Shown: positions 34,750-47,986 of the stretch, one piece after another | How the letters are laid out: every line of letters starts with the position of its first letter | How positions within the stretch are numbered: position 1 is the first letter of the stretch | Assembly (NCBI GenBank): GCA_028023455.1 | Contig: JAQFVV010006274.1 | Coordinates: 4,528,001-4,592,000, forward strand | Origin: Epiperipatus broadwayi | Taxonomy: Eukaryota > Onychophora > Udeonychophora > Euonychophora > Peripatidae | Direction of reading: 5' to 3' | Length of the DNA: 64,000 bases | The notes under the pieces: generated by a model | The model's database searches: none | What the model was told of the DNA's origin: nothing | Seen by the model: the letters and a program-made list of their open reading frames with translations, nothing else | Program-made: the position numbers and the translations under genes

Positions 34750-37700
34750 TTTCAAAATAAAATAAATATTTAAAATATACTACCTGTTTAATTTATTTCA
34801 CAAATAGTAGGAATTTGCCTTAAACTACAATTTGATTAAAAAATATTTATTAATTCACATCAATCTTATATTTTAACTTAGACATATATATATATATTGT
34901 ACCAGTCAAAACATGTTGATTCATCTAACATGAGCTGGAACTAAAAAAATGTACTTCAAACCCAGTCAAGCCTGAGATTTAGGTCAGGAATCAACCTGAA
35001 TTCGAAACCATTCCCTAAGCCCCAGATAAAACACCTAATGAATAGCATATAATGATGGCATATGAGAATTTATTTGAAAATTTAGCCTACTAGTAGAATG
35101 GAGAAGACAAGACTTATTTACTAACTACATTATGATTTAATTAAATAGGCATGCAGATGGTTGTACATGTGGAAGTGGAGAAAAGGTAATTCGAACAACT
35201 CAAATAAATAAAATAATACAAAATTTACTTTAATATAATGATTTAATTATATACATTAGTGTGTGTGTGAATGAGTGATCTACCAAATGGTAGGTAATTA
35301 CATATTTGGATTCATGGTGACAATTCTCATATGCTCTTTTATTAACGAAATAATATATATACATTAAAACACATCATTGGTAGGTATGGTATTATGATGA
35401 CAATCAATTATTAAAAAGATTACCTAAGATTGCTATTAACACTTTGCATTATGATTCTGAAACATGGTGACTAAAATATTATTTCAGGAACATTTCGAGA
35501 TTCATTACATATATAAGAAACTATTTTCACACCATTGAGGTCGTGAAAATAAATAAAATACATTTGAAAGAGTGAATTTGAATCTATGACAAAATATTCA
35601 TTAGCAATTCTTTTACTTAGCATTTGGAAGGAAGAATGCTTTGTTTTTCTCAAGGCAGATATTCTTAAGTACAGAAATAAATTATGATGGTGGGATTATA
35701 AGACTGAAATAACATTATTAATTAATAAGCTAGAGATATTTGGAATTTATGTATATATTTGAGCAAAGCAGAATTCTAATATTATAATCTTAAAACCAGG
35801 TCACAAAGCAAAAGAATTAATAAACAAAGAAGTGGCGGTACTGACATAGTGGTGTAGAATTAACAGGAAAAGTTCATGCTTTTGGACAAAAAATAAAGTC
35901 TAAGACCCCCTTCTTAGGGCAGTGCTTAGAGAAAAGTGGTTAGGCATGATGTGGATGTCACCAATGTGCAGACACATTTTATCCAAAGAAGGTTCCAAGA
36001 AGCTCAACTATCTGCGGGATAGGACATAAGGAGAAATCTATGGGTTCGATCTTGTTGCAACCTCCAGATTAGAAGCACACACACATATATATATATTTAC
36101 GAAGATAAGCTAAATGTCAGTAATGCAGTATGGATAAATGTCATTAATGACATTGAATAGGATTTACTGCTCTAAAAATAAATGACCCCTTTGTATTAAT
36201 GCTATAACTTATACAAACAATATGCTATGCCGCTATAATATGTATAGAGAAGATTTCATTTAATAAAATATAGGTTAAGATTTGACCTCCTCCTTTTTGT
36301 CTATTTAAAATAATTCAATCCCACCTTCATGAATTTTAGTAATAACTGACAATATTTAAGCATTTGATATTTTAAAAGTATGAAAATAAGGTGAAGATTA
36401 GCAGTTATAGAAAACATAATAAGTCACCCTTTCAGAATTTAATAAATAATATTTTAAAAGATTTCAAATGATAGATTTGCCTCATGTAGAATTACTTCAT
36501 TCTATTTGGAGTTGAACAAATAACAATTTTTTAAAAATGTTGATTCATAAAAACAATCTGGCAAGCATATTAATTAATCATACATTATATTTTGAGGGAA
36601 CATTAATAACTTTAATTCATGGAGGTTTACTTAAAAAAAAAGGAAAGAAAATAACTAAAACAAATATATGAAATTAAGTAATAAATACATATAAATAAAT
36701 GACTGCACCAAAGTTAAAGAAAGTTAGAGCATATGAGAGAGAATTAGATTTATTAAAATTATTTGAGAGCAATTTACATATTAGAAACATACAAATTTAA
36801 ATCAGTCTTGAAAGAAATTTTGATGAGATTAGTTAGGCTAGATTTATTTTCAGGTGGCATGGAGATAATTACCTTGTACAATTTCTTTGATTCTATTTTA
36901 AAAGTCCAGCTCTTGCATGGCAATTGAAAGAATCCATGCAAGTTCTTAGGTATCAGCAAGCTTCTACTCAGTATTCCAAAGTTCTCAGGTCAGACTTTTA
37001 CTTCATACTTAGGCCAGAATGGTACAGCAGCGGAAGAAGACCCACAAAAGTCAGAAAGGTGAAGGGCTTTCTACTCAACCATTTTTAAATTTCAAACCAG
37101 CATGGATTCTGTTACCTGCATAGTTCTTTCAATAGTGGCTATTTCCCTTGCTATTAAAATCAGCCCATTTTTATATCCTGCTTGGGTATTGGTGGAATGC
37201 TTTTAATTTATTTCTAGCCCAAAATCTAATCTTCGATCTAACAAAATCTTACATTTTCTTTATCCATTGTTTTTGGAGATGCAATTGCTAGACAATGTTC
37301 CAAAAATATATTCAAATCTATTTCAATATTGGGAATAGATTTGATAAAACTGTTTATAACAAAAGTAAAATCTATTAATCTTATTCCCCACTTTATTTTC
37401 AGTAAAACTTTAATTGAAAATTCATTCCCAAGATTAAAACAATATTATTTCCATCCCTTTAATTAGTTTTGGACAATTAACGGTTGCATCTTCCATCTTG
37501 GATTTTACAAAATATACAGTTTGATTTAAAAAAATAATTGAAAAAGAAAAGTTTTGTAAATAATGTATAATAAAATATTTATAAAATCAAAATTTTGTGT
37601 AGTTTGTTTATTTAGATGCAGATTAAGAGAGAGATCAAACTAAACTCTGGGTTTATATACTTTTCTCTTGATGATGTGACATTTAGATCACTATCCTAGA

Positions 37701-38282
37701 TATTATCTCTATGGTATAGTTCAAATATAACTTTTTTTCTATGATCTCTGTTATTAAGGATTAAATTCCACTCAATGAAAGTTCTTGCAAATATATTAGC
37801 ATTCATGATTTTAAAATGTTTTCTTAATTTTGTAATAATTGTTTTAAAGAATATCTATAAAAAATAAATTTATAAATGTAAATACATTCTTAAAATCATA
37901 TTTTAAAATAAAATTTAAATATTCATTGTATATTCATTTATTTAATACCCAATATTTAATTTTTTTTAAAAATATCTATTTAAATAATTATATATAAAAA
38001 TATTTTAAATATGTGAAATTTAATATTATTTTAATCGGATAAATAATACAAATATATACACAATCTAAATAAAAATATGAAAAAATGAATGTATTAATAT
38101 GTAATTAATTTTAAAAAGTTTTTCTAAAAATAAAACTGTCAGTTTGATGTAGTGTCTGTTAAAAAAATTCCTACATTAAAATGTATATCAATTACTATAC
38201 ATTAATAAGGCAAACTATTTAATCTTTAAAAAGCAATTGAGAATTACATTTTTGGAAATATTTCCAGGTTTAAGTTTAGACC
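34750..38282. other. Unannotated AT-rich stretch
   Basis: No gene was supported. Less AT-rich patches at about 35820-36080 and 36890-37200 may be old repeat remnants. The first ends ATGGGTTCGATCTTG before a CA/TA microsatellite, which recalls a decayed tRNA B box. Neither could be matched to another segment here. Confidence 0.5.
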
Positions 38283-38305
38283 ATGATGATGTAATATCAT
38301 CATCA

Positions 38306-40200
38306 TTAACCCTTATCAATCCACTGCAGGATGAAGGGCGCTCCAAGTCCAATCCATCTTCTCTGATCTTTAGCTTCTCTTCTCCACATCAGCCTTGGAC
38401 ATTGTCTTATTTCATACATACATCTCACAAGTGATCTCTTTCTGGGTCTTTTACAATCTCTTGAAATCCATTTTAAGATTTCAATTGTCCATGTATTATC
38501 ATCTCTTTTAAAAATATGTCCAGCCCAATTCCACTTCAGACTTAATTTTTTCAATGGGATCAGTAAACCTGTTTGTTCTCTTACCATATATTATATTTTC
38601 CATCTCTTCTTGTTACTCCCAACATGCATCTCTTCATACTTCTTTAAGTGGTCTGAAGTCTCTGTATTGTTCTTCTATTGAGTGTCCAAGTCTCATATCC
38701 ATAAGTAAGAACTGGTAAAGCACATTAATTAAAAACCTTCCTTTTCAAACACATAGAAATATTTCCTTTTAATATTAAATTATTTCTACCAAAAGCATTC
38801 CAACCAAGTTCAATTCTATGATTAATTTCATCCATTATGTTTCCATCTGTATTAATAATACGACCAAAGTATTTATAAGTATAAACTTTTCTTCTAACTC
38901 ATCATAATCAATCTTTATTTTCATATTTTGAAAAAATCCATTAAACATAATTTTAGTCTTTTAACATTTATCTTTAGTCCTACTTTCATCCGATAACTCC
39001 TGCAACTCTAAAACAATATTTGCAAAACAACTACATCATCTGCAAAATTTAAATTACATAAATAATATTCATTTACTTTTACTCCTTTAGCTTCCCATTA
39101 TAATCCACAAAATATTTCTTGCAGCACCACGGTAAAAAGTTTTGGAGATATGGAGTCACCCTGTCTTACATCCTTCTCAATGTTGACTATCCTAGTATCA
39201 CAATGTAATTTAATTGTTACTGTTGCATTTTTATAAATATTCTTTAAAATATGACAATATCCTGGATCTATATGTTGATGATCCAATACTTTAATCACTG
39301 AATAAATGTTTATAGAATCAAATGCCTTTTCATAATCTACAAATCTAAAGCATAATAACAACTCATACTCATTTTTCATTTCTATAACTTCTCTCAATAC
39401 CTGGATATGTTCTACTATACTAAAACCACTTTTAAATCCAGCTTGTTCTCTTAGTTGATGGAAATCCAATGTTCTCTGTAGATGAGTTGTAATTATCTTG
39501 GTACATTTTTTTATATAAAATTGATAAAAGGCTGATAGGTCTGTAATTTCTAATATCTTCTTTATCATCTTTTTAAAATATTAATACTGCATTCTTTCAA
39601 TCACCTTCTACATTTTTATCATTTAGGCATTTGGTATATAACTTTGCTAAAACAAATTATACTTCTTCACCTGCTTCTTTTAAAATATCAATTATAATTC
39701 CATCATTACCTGGAGCCTTTCTTCATAAATTGAATTGTATGTCTCACTTCTTCATTTAAAATTCTGGGAAATTCAGAAGATATAATAGATATAGGAAGTA
39801 CTTGTTCTTTATTACTATATAATTCTTGATAAAAGTCCTACCCATTTCATGATGTCACTTCTCTGTTTAGTAATAAATCCATTTTTTTTTTTTCAGATAT
39901 AAATTTCATACCAATAACAAAATGTTGTTTTACTCTCTTGAGACTTTTATTCTCATCTACAGCTTTCCTAGGTAGTTCACAGTTATACTTTCTTATATCA
40001 TTTCCAACTCTTTTCTGCACCATTTTACAAAATTCGAGATATTTAATCTTTTTTAATGTATCATTTTTGTATATCTTCATATTTCTTTTTTTCTTCAAAA
40101 ATTCTCTAGGCTCAATAGAAATTTTCTTGGTCAATTGCTGCTTTTTTCTACCAGTATCTTTGCTGCAGTTTTTAAAAGTGTATCAGTTATTTTCATATTA
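38306..40200 (-). pseudogene. RTE reverse transcriptase and C-terminal region, copy 2
   Basis: Fragments in order on the reverse strand: the linker ISIEPREFLKKKRNMKIY (about 40130); RT blocks REQAGFKSGFSIVEH, FVDYEKAFDSI, KDVRQGDSISPKLF and TVVLQEIF (39570-39098); and the C-terminal LKWNWAGHIFKRDDNTWT and CMYEIRQCPRLMWRREA (38590-38306). The region around the catalytic FADD motif, near 39035, is disrupted by small losses. It is not translatable as one protein. Confidence 0.87.
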
Positions 40201-40516
40201 ATTTCATTCAAATCTGAATCAAGTTCAAAATCTACTAATACTTGAAACTGATTTGTGAGTTCTAATTTCAATTCATTAGAATGTTTCTGAAGATTAGGAA
40301 TATCAACTGTAAATATTGTTTTTCTTAATAATTTTTGTCTCTCTAGTTTTGCATTAACACATATCTTACATCTTACTAATCGATGGTCACTTCCTGTTTT
40401 AAATTTATTAAGAACATTACAATCTTAAAATATGTACTTTTTGTTAGTCAAAATATAATCCAATTCGGCTGTACCTTCATTTGGATGCTTCCATGTCCAT
40501 TTCCTTTTCATTTTTC

Positions 40517-41060
40517 TCAAAAAAAAATCATGATGAAAAGTTTTTCTTTTTCTGCAAACTCCACAAGTCTATGTCCTCTCTCCTTTCTATTACCATAACC
40601 AAAATTACCTACAGCACTTTCATCTTTCATTTGTTTACCAATTCTAGCATAAAAGTTTCCCATAACAATATTAAAATGTTGTTTACTCTGATCAAAAGCA
40701 TTTTGTACATCCATATAAAAATCTTCTACTACTTCATCATTATGAAAACTTGTTGGGGCATAAATCTGAATTATCTGCATTTGGTATCTGCTATTAAGTT
40801 GTATAACTAATCTTGCCATTCTGTCCAATGCACCATCAATCTCCACAATGTTATTTTTCCATTTTTTATTTATAATGAATCCTACTACACTTGTACTTTC
40901 AATATTTGTGCCTTTATAGTAGAGTATATGTCCACTTTTTAAATCAATTGTTTCTTCACCTTTTCTTCTAACTTCACAAAATCCAATAATGTCCCATTTA
41001 ATATAAGACAGTTCTTCTTCTAACTCTTGCAATATTCATTCACTTGAAAGTGATCTGCAG
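40517..41060 (-). pseudogene. RTE endonuclease domain, copy 2
   Basis: An open frame of 171 codons reads MQELEEELSYIKWDIIGF, then CEVRRKGEETIDL with the catalytic Glu, VVGFIINKKWKN, QIYAPTSFHNDEV, and MGNFYARIG, where the usual GDFNA has become GNFYA (the catalytic Asp and its neighbour are changed). The frame breaks near 40517, before the SDHR block, which lies in another frame near 40380. This copy preserves the stretch where copy 1 has its first frameshift. Confidence 0.88.
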
Positions 41061-41310
41061 TTATAAGTACCTAAATAAAAAGTCATCAAATGACAGCCTG
41101 GGTCCTCAATCATGGAATTCTTAGCACCCTCTGCCTTTGGCAATCAACCACTGCCTTGGTCACTTTACAGCCTCATAGGAATAAGGACCATGATTTATTT
41201 TTGCCTGTCATGATTGTATATATCTATTTGAAAAATATTTATCATTTATACATACAATCATTTTGCCTAAACTCTTAATTTTAGCTATTTGATTCTTTAT
41301 ATATATATAT

Positions 41311-43338
41311 TGTAACGATATATAAATATGTCGTTACATTAATTTAAAATAAAAACTTAAAAGTTCGCAAATAAAAGTAAAAAACTCAACGCTAAAATTA
41401 AAATGTTTTGTTAAACGTATATACATTCGCACAGATGCCAAACTTTAAAAATATTTTTTTAAAAAACAAATAAATAAGTATTTGAACGTACTTTTTTATA
41501 TAAAAAAAAAATACAAGATTTAAAAATAAAAACAGGTATTAATTAATTCTTGTAATCTGTAAATGGAAATGATTGTTTATAAATTGTTTGAAAAGCAAGC
41601 TAGCCTTGGGCTCTTGTATAATTAAAATGATCTGATGAAAGATAGATAAGAAAATAAAGAAATTAGCTTGACCAATGGAAGCACTAAGCCTTGGCTCGGA
41701 CCCTAATGAAAGTGATGGATTAGTTTCGTTTTGTTGATTGAATCTGTGTGGATTAATATAAAAAGGGAAATACAGTTTTTTCTGACAGTTCCAGCATTGT
41801 GTGTTTGAGAGTTGTGGTAGGACGCACATACCACACTTTCTATTTAAAAAAGAAAAAGGAAAAGACTGTGATACCTTGAACCACTATTGCCATCTCCTGA
41901 ACATTATCTTCCAATGGAGGCATCGCAGGAATTAAAAGCAGAAACCTGGACTCTTCTACCATAAGCTATATTGACATGAACTCTAAATTTAAAAATAATT
42001 AAGAACTTTCGTTCAAGCTTATGAACTTCTATCTGACTTTTTTAAGTTTAAAATCAAATTAATAATGTTTAATTTTATATGTTTTCTGATTGATAAAAAT
42101 CATTTCCATTATTTTTTCTTATTGTATAAATTATTTATTGTTTAAATTTTAAATGATGAAATTTAGGTTGGGTATAGACGTTGCATAGATTCGTTAGCGG
42201 TTGATTATGTTGAAATTTTCACATTTGATTAGAATATATAGGTCAACGATGTTAATGCGGGCATCTTACAATGAATGCCATGGGGCCTTGGGTATTCCCT
42301 TTTGCAATTGACATTATCGATGATTTTGTATTTTGATCGATTGTGTTTAATTTGGATGTTTTTGACCATGGAATCTGTGCAGCCGATCTATACTCAACAT
42401 TTTAAAAACAAATTTATAAAAATAATCTGTGCAAACATATTTAAATGTTAAATTTAAGTCGGGCGTGAATGGCTATATAGTTTTGTAAAGTTACATTAAG
42501 GGAGGGTAATCTTAGGTTATTCATTTCGTAGTTGAATTGGTTCAATGGATTGGATATATTTGTGTAATTGTAGATGTAGTATGAGATCCACTATGGGCAG
42601 GATTATATATATATATATGCCACACACCTTCTGTTTGCCTATGGATGGGTTTGTAAGATGGCAAAGGACCGCGATCCATTCCTATGGAGTTTTATGTTTA
42701 TTGTTCTACTCGCCAACAGATGTGACATTCCTGTTGGTGGAGAGACAATGTCTTTCTCTAATTCTACTTACTGATCAGATGTACATTCCTGACAGTATAG
42801 TATTTTCTGTTGTCGTATTTTCATGCTACATTGAATACATAAATGTATCAGATGGATTGGCGCCGGTTTGATTGCGAAATTTTTTGCCTAAGGTTAAATC
42901 AGGGAAGAATATTTTCTTTTCAAATGCAGATCTATGTAGTCTATTCATCCTCGACTCACTAAATAAATATTAAACTCATGGTTGTAATTTACTTAAATGT
43001 AAAACTAAAGATTAATAGAAAAATCTAAAATGGTGAATTTATTCCTCAAAATTTAAATGTTATTTTATATGTGCGTAAATAAATATTTTTATGTGTTAAT
43101 TTCTGGCAGTGGCTTTTATTTAATTATATTTAAGATATAAATTAAGATATAGATTTTTATCTCTGCGTCTCCACTGAGCTAGTGACTTGGGCTAACGATC
43201 TGAATATTTAAATAAAGTGGAATCTTAACAGCATGTATCTGCCTACTCTATAAATTTTTCTAGGTTTAAATGCCTAGATGGCGCCCTGGTAGTTGCAGAT
43301 ACGTAGATTCGATCTTCACTTTCATTTCGATCATTATA
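41311..43338 (+). repeat. 5' LTR, Lys-TA family
   Basis: It starts TGTAACGATATATAAATATG, then TCGTTACA, so the first 28 bases are themselves a small inverted repeat. It ends in TCATTATA. A TATA box (TATAAAA, about 41758-41764) matches one in the partner LTR at 44304-44310. Near the 3' end, ATGGCGCCCTGGTAG and GATTCGATCTTC resemble tRNA A and B boxes. An open frame of 108 codons (42545-42871) has no recognisable domain and is not kept in the related LTR at 56021. Confidence 0.9.
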
Positions 43339-43340
43339 AC

Positions 43341-43358
43341 TGGCTACCCAACTTGGGC
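43341..43358 (+). other. Primer-binding site, tRNA-Lys-like
   Basis: TGGCTACCCAACTTGGGC follows the LTR by two bases and is close to TGGCGCCCAACGTGGGGC, the complement of the tRNA-Lys(CUU) 3' end. The other Lys-TA copies have TGGCTACCCAACATGG (58109) and, on the reverse strand, TGGTGCCCAGCATGGGGC (61680-61697). Confidence 0.8.
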
Positions 43359-43855
43359 CGATCTTTAATAAACACGAGTGCCCTGAGAATTTTAAAAGTG
43401 AATCATGCCCGTAGTATTTTTTCTGAAATTAGTATAAATATATTTGTTGTATTGACGTGGAGTTACAGTTTGAATTTTTGGTCTTAAAGGTACTGCCAGT
43501 AAGAAAAATTGCGCATATGTAAATATAAATGCGAGGAATAAAACGTAATAATAAATATAAATCATAATTTTTTTTTAAAAAAAAGTCTTGTTAACTTGCC
43601 TAAGTAATAGTTAAAGGTAGGAGAAATGAAACTTGGAAGGGAGGGGGCAGAAATTTAGTTGGTAATAGGGAATCATCAGTCAACATTTTTTTTTGTAATC
43701 ATTATATTTGTGTGTAATTACTGTTTTGTCTTGTAAAAAAAAGTTTTGTCCTTTTGAAATTTTCATATATAATCAATTTGTGTAATGTAATTACTAACAC
43801 TAAGTAAATTCTTTTTTTTTTTAATGTTTTTGTTTTTTGAGGAAGTTTACTGATA

Positions 43856-45882
43856 TGTAACGATATATAAATATGTCGTTACATTAATTTAAAATAAAAA
43901 CTTAAAAGTTCGCAAATAAAAGTAAAAAACTAAACGCTAAAATTAAAATGTTTTGTTAAACGTTTGTACATTTGCACAGATGCCAAACTTTAAAAATATT
44001 TTTTTAAAAAACAAATAAATAAGTATTTTAATGTACTTTTTTATATAAAAAAAAAGTACAAGATTTAAAAATAAAAACAGGTATTAATTAATTCTTGTAA
44101 TCTGTAAATGGAAATGATTGTTTATAAATTGTTTGAAAAGCAAGCTAGCCTTGGGCTCTTGTATAATTAAAATGATCTGATGAAAGATAGATAAGAAAAT
44201 AAAGAGAAATTAGCTTGACCAATGGAAGCACTAAGCCTTGGCTCGGACCCTAACGAAAGTGATGGATTAGTGACATTTTGTTGATTGAATCCGTGTGGAT
44301 TAATATAAAAAGGGAAATACAGTCTTTTCTGACAGTTCCAGCATTGTGTGTTTGAGAGTTGTGGTAGAACGCACATACCACACTCTCTATTTAAAAAAGA
44401 AAAAGACTGTGATACCTTGAACCAGCTATTACCATCTCCAGAACATTATCTTCCAATGGAGGCATCATGGGAATTAAAAGCAGAAACCTGGACTCTTCTA
44501 CCGTAAGCTATATTGACATGAACTCTAAATTTAAAAATAATTAAGAACTTTCGTTCAAGCTTATGAACTTCTATCTGACTTTTTTAAGTTTAAAATCAAA
44601 TTAATAATGTTTAATTTTATATGTTTTCCGATTGATAAAAATCATTTCCATTTTTTTTTCTTACTGTATAAATTATTTATTGTTTAAATTTTAAATGATG
44701 AAATTTAGGTTGGGTATAGATGTTGCATAGATTCGTTAGCGGTTGATTATGTTGAAGTTTTCACATTTGATTAGAATATATAGGTCAACGATGTTAATGC
44801 GGGCATCTTACGATGAATGCCATGGGGCCTTGGGTATTCCCTTTTGCAATTGACGTTATCGATGATTTTGTATTTTGATCGATTGTGTTTAATTTGAATG
44901 TTTTTGACCGTGGAATCTGTGCAGTCGATCTATACTCAACATTTTAAAAACAAATTTATAAAAATAATCTGTGCGAATGTATTTAAATGTTAAATTTAAG
45001 TCGGGCATGAATGGCTATATAGTTTTGTAAAGTTACATTAAGGGAGGGTAATCTTAGGTTATTCATTTTGTAGTTGAATTGGTTCAATGGATTGGATATA
45101 TTTGTGTAATTGTAGATGTAGTATGAGATCTGCTACGAGAAGGATTATATATATATATATATGCCACACACCTTCTGTTTGCCTATGGATGGGTTTGTAA
45201 GATGGCAAAGGACCGTGATCCATTCCTATGGAGTTTTATGTTTATTGTTCTACTCGCCAACAGATGTGACATTCCTGTTGGTGGAGAGACAATGTCTTTC
45301 TCTAATTCTACTTACTGATCAGATGTACATTTCTGACAGTATAGTATTTTGTGTTGTCGTATTTTCATGCTACATTGAATACATAAATGTATCAGATGGA
45401 TTGGCGCCAGTTTGATTGCGAAATTTGTTGCCTAAGGTTAAATCAGGGAAGAATATTTTCTTTTCAAATGCAGATCTATGTAGTCTATTCATCCTCGACT
45501 CACTAAATAAATATTAAACTCATGGTTGTAATTTACTTAAATGTAAAACTAAAGATTAATAGAAAAATCTAAAATGGTGAATTTATTCCTCAAAATTTAA
45601 ATGTTATTTTATATGTGCGTAAATAAATATTTTTATGTGTTAATTTCTGGCAGTGGCTTTTATTTAATTATATTTAAGATATAAATTAAGATATAGATTT
45701 TTATCTCTGCATCTCCACTGAGCTAGTGACTTGGGCTAACGATCTGAATATTTAAATAAAGTGGAATCTTAACAGCACGTATCTGCCTACTCTATAAATT
45801 TTTCTAGGTTTAAATGCCTAGATGGTGCCCTGGTAGTTGCAGATACGTAGATTCGATCTTCACTTTCATTTCGATCGTTATA
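43856..45882 (+). repeat. 3' LTR, Lys-TA family
   Basis: It is a near copy of 41311-43338, differing by scattered single bases and tract lengths. It ends CGTTATA, nearly the inverse of its start TGTAACG, and runs straight into (TA)n. Confidence 0.9.
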
Positions 45883-46120
45883 ATATATATATATATATGT
45901 TAAAATGAAGATATATATATATTACAAGAGCAGAATGAATTATGTAATATATATATATATAAAGAATCAAGTAGTAAAAATTAAGAGTTTAGATGTTTTA
46001 CTGAAGAAAAGTACTACAAATTCCATTAAAATTTTACCTACTATTTTTTTTCATTATTAATATTCTTGTTATGGTTTGTTAAAATTAATTTCATTTTGGA
46101 AGAAATATATATATATATAT
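45883..46120. other. (TA)n-interrupted spacer
   Basis: Three TA tracts lie between the Lys-TA element and the family-D element. The sequence at about 45955-45992 is an inverted copy of 41267-41304, the left flank of the Lys-TA element. Confidence 0.7.
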
Positions 46121-47986
46121 ATATATATACCACTACTAAGCATGGCTCATTAAAAATTGTTATTTACTATTACTAAAAATAAAAAAATTATACTTGATTA
46201 ATAAATAGTAAAACCAACAAGTTCTTAAATAACTGAATTAAAATATCTCATTTGAAAATAAAAGAAAATAATCTATAAAAGTTTAAAGAGTAATTGGAAG
46301 GGAGAGAAAATTTAACTTACAAAAGTTAAAAGTATAAAAGTTTAAGAAATAAATCTGTTACATGAAAGTAAAAATACCTTTGTTTAAACTATTAAAGGAA
46401 AAAAAAAAGAAATCTTAAAACTAAAAAAAAAAAAGAAATCTCTTTTCATTTATTTAAAATAAATAAGATTGTAATAACGAATTGATTGTGACCATAAAAA
46501 AATACTAAAATGTGTGCATGTTGATAAAATAAATGTGTGTGTGGTAAAATATTAAAAATAAATGAAAGTGTATAAGTTAAAAGAAATTTCCTCAGATATT
46601 GCAAATACTCAGAAGCTACATAAAAGAATGAATTAGCAATGGCTATTAATTAAAAATTACATAAACAACAGATTAATTACTTAAAATCTTATAAAAATTT
46701 AATCAAAAACAGTGAACAAATTTCAACAATGGATATAGCTGATAGCTGAAAGATATAGAAACTAATTTAAAAATATGACAACAGGTAATCACATAAATAG
46801 TCAGTTTTTTACAAGCAGTTTTTACAATGAGTCTTCAGTCAGTTCATCACGTTTCCAGAGTCAGTGTTTTTTCATAACAATGCAGTGTTAGCAGCCATTG
46901 GAAACATACAGCTAGACTCCAGCGTTAGTCCGATAGAACATCAGCAAACCTGCCTGATAAAAATGATGTCTGCCTAATAACTTGAAACTGCCAGAGATAT
47001 CTAACTGTCTTGAATAATAGTATCATGAAATAGCAATCATAGGACCCTCCACAAAAACCTCAAATTCAACCAGTTGGAAAAACTCATATAAAGCAGCAAA
47101 CAGCAAGAATTCAATCTCCAAAATCCTATAGGTAATAAAAAACATTTTCTTATTCTATTTCTGATATTAATGTAGCCATTGCAATAATTTGAAGCCTCCA
47201 GAGTCAGTAAAGCAAATGAACTCTATAGCATGCATAAAATAAACTATTGATGGGTGTTTTTTTAAATGACACGTATTTATGTAATGCTTTATGATATCTT
47301 ATATTAATTTTATGTATTTATTTAATATTTTGTGATATCTTATATTTTATTTTATAAATTAAGAGTGTGTGTGTGTGATCATTATATAAAATACCATTGT
47401 TGGGTTAATTGAGAAGTTATAAAAATATTTTAAAATTATAATAGTAATCATTTACTTAAAATAAATTGTCTTTAAAACTGTCTGTCAGTTAACTCTTTTA
47501 CAACTAATTAAAACACTAATGCATTATATTATTCTTTTGATTGAGCTAGTTGGGATTTCTTAGACACTGAATTAGTTTGCCATCATTCAGGGCACATTAG
47601 TTCTTGCAGCTACTGGTTCCTGGAGTTTACTCCAAAAATAAAAAAGTGCTTTGAATGACAGGTGTTGAATTCTACAGCTGAGAAGATCTATGTCCTTCAA
47701 ACATGGTCGCAGTTATATATTTTATATATAGCTCTGGCTTGGGCATGGGTAACCTCTGATTATTATGCTTTTCTGCCTAAGGGACCAGTGTGCAGCAATA
47801 TTTAAATTGTATTGGTGTAGATCGAATGTATAATTTTATAATAATAATTGTATCGTATTTTGTATGTATAAAATAAGTCTGGCAATATTGCTTCCCAAGT
47901 TTATATTTCATAATTAGATTATATTAAAGAGTAAAAAATTTCATACTAGAGTGAGTTCCCCAAATGATCTACATCACCCTGTTCAT
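46121..47986 (+). repeat. 5' LTR, family D
   Basis: It is colinear with 48891-50768. A CATATAAAG box near 47087 may be the TATA box. Three poly(A) or poly(T)-rich tracts differ in length between the two LTRs. Confidence 0.85.

Larger units (their letters stand above)
38283..41268 (-). mobile_element. RTE-type LINE, copy 2, reverse (5'-truncated, dead)
   Basis: It is the complement of the family seen at 10358 and 50778, and its 3' end lies at 38283-38300 with CATCATCATT (GATGATG on the sense strand). The leader is cut near 41268, where similarity with copy 3 stops. Numerous stops and shifts are present. Confidence 0.9.
41311..45882 (+). mobile_element. Lys-TA family LTR element, complete, no genes
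   Basis: Two near-identical LTRs of about 2.03 kb (41311-43338 and 43856-45882) enclose only 517 bp. The internal region starts with a tRNA-Lys-like primer site and ends with a weakly purine-rich GAGGAAG stretch before the 3' LTR. No gag or pol motif is present. It is inserted in a (TA)n tract, so a target duplication cannot be read. The high LTR similarity suggests a recent insertion. The proteins must come from another element. Confidence 0.88.

Noticed and set aside
42545-42871. 108-codon frame repeated at 45161-45415
   Set aside because: Both lie at the same place in two near-identical LTRs, so conservation is not independent. The related LTR at 56021 does not keep the frame.
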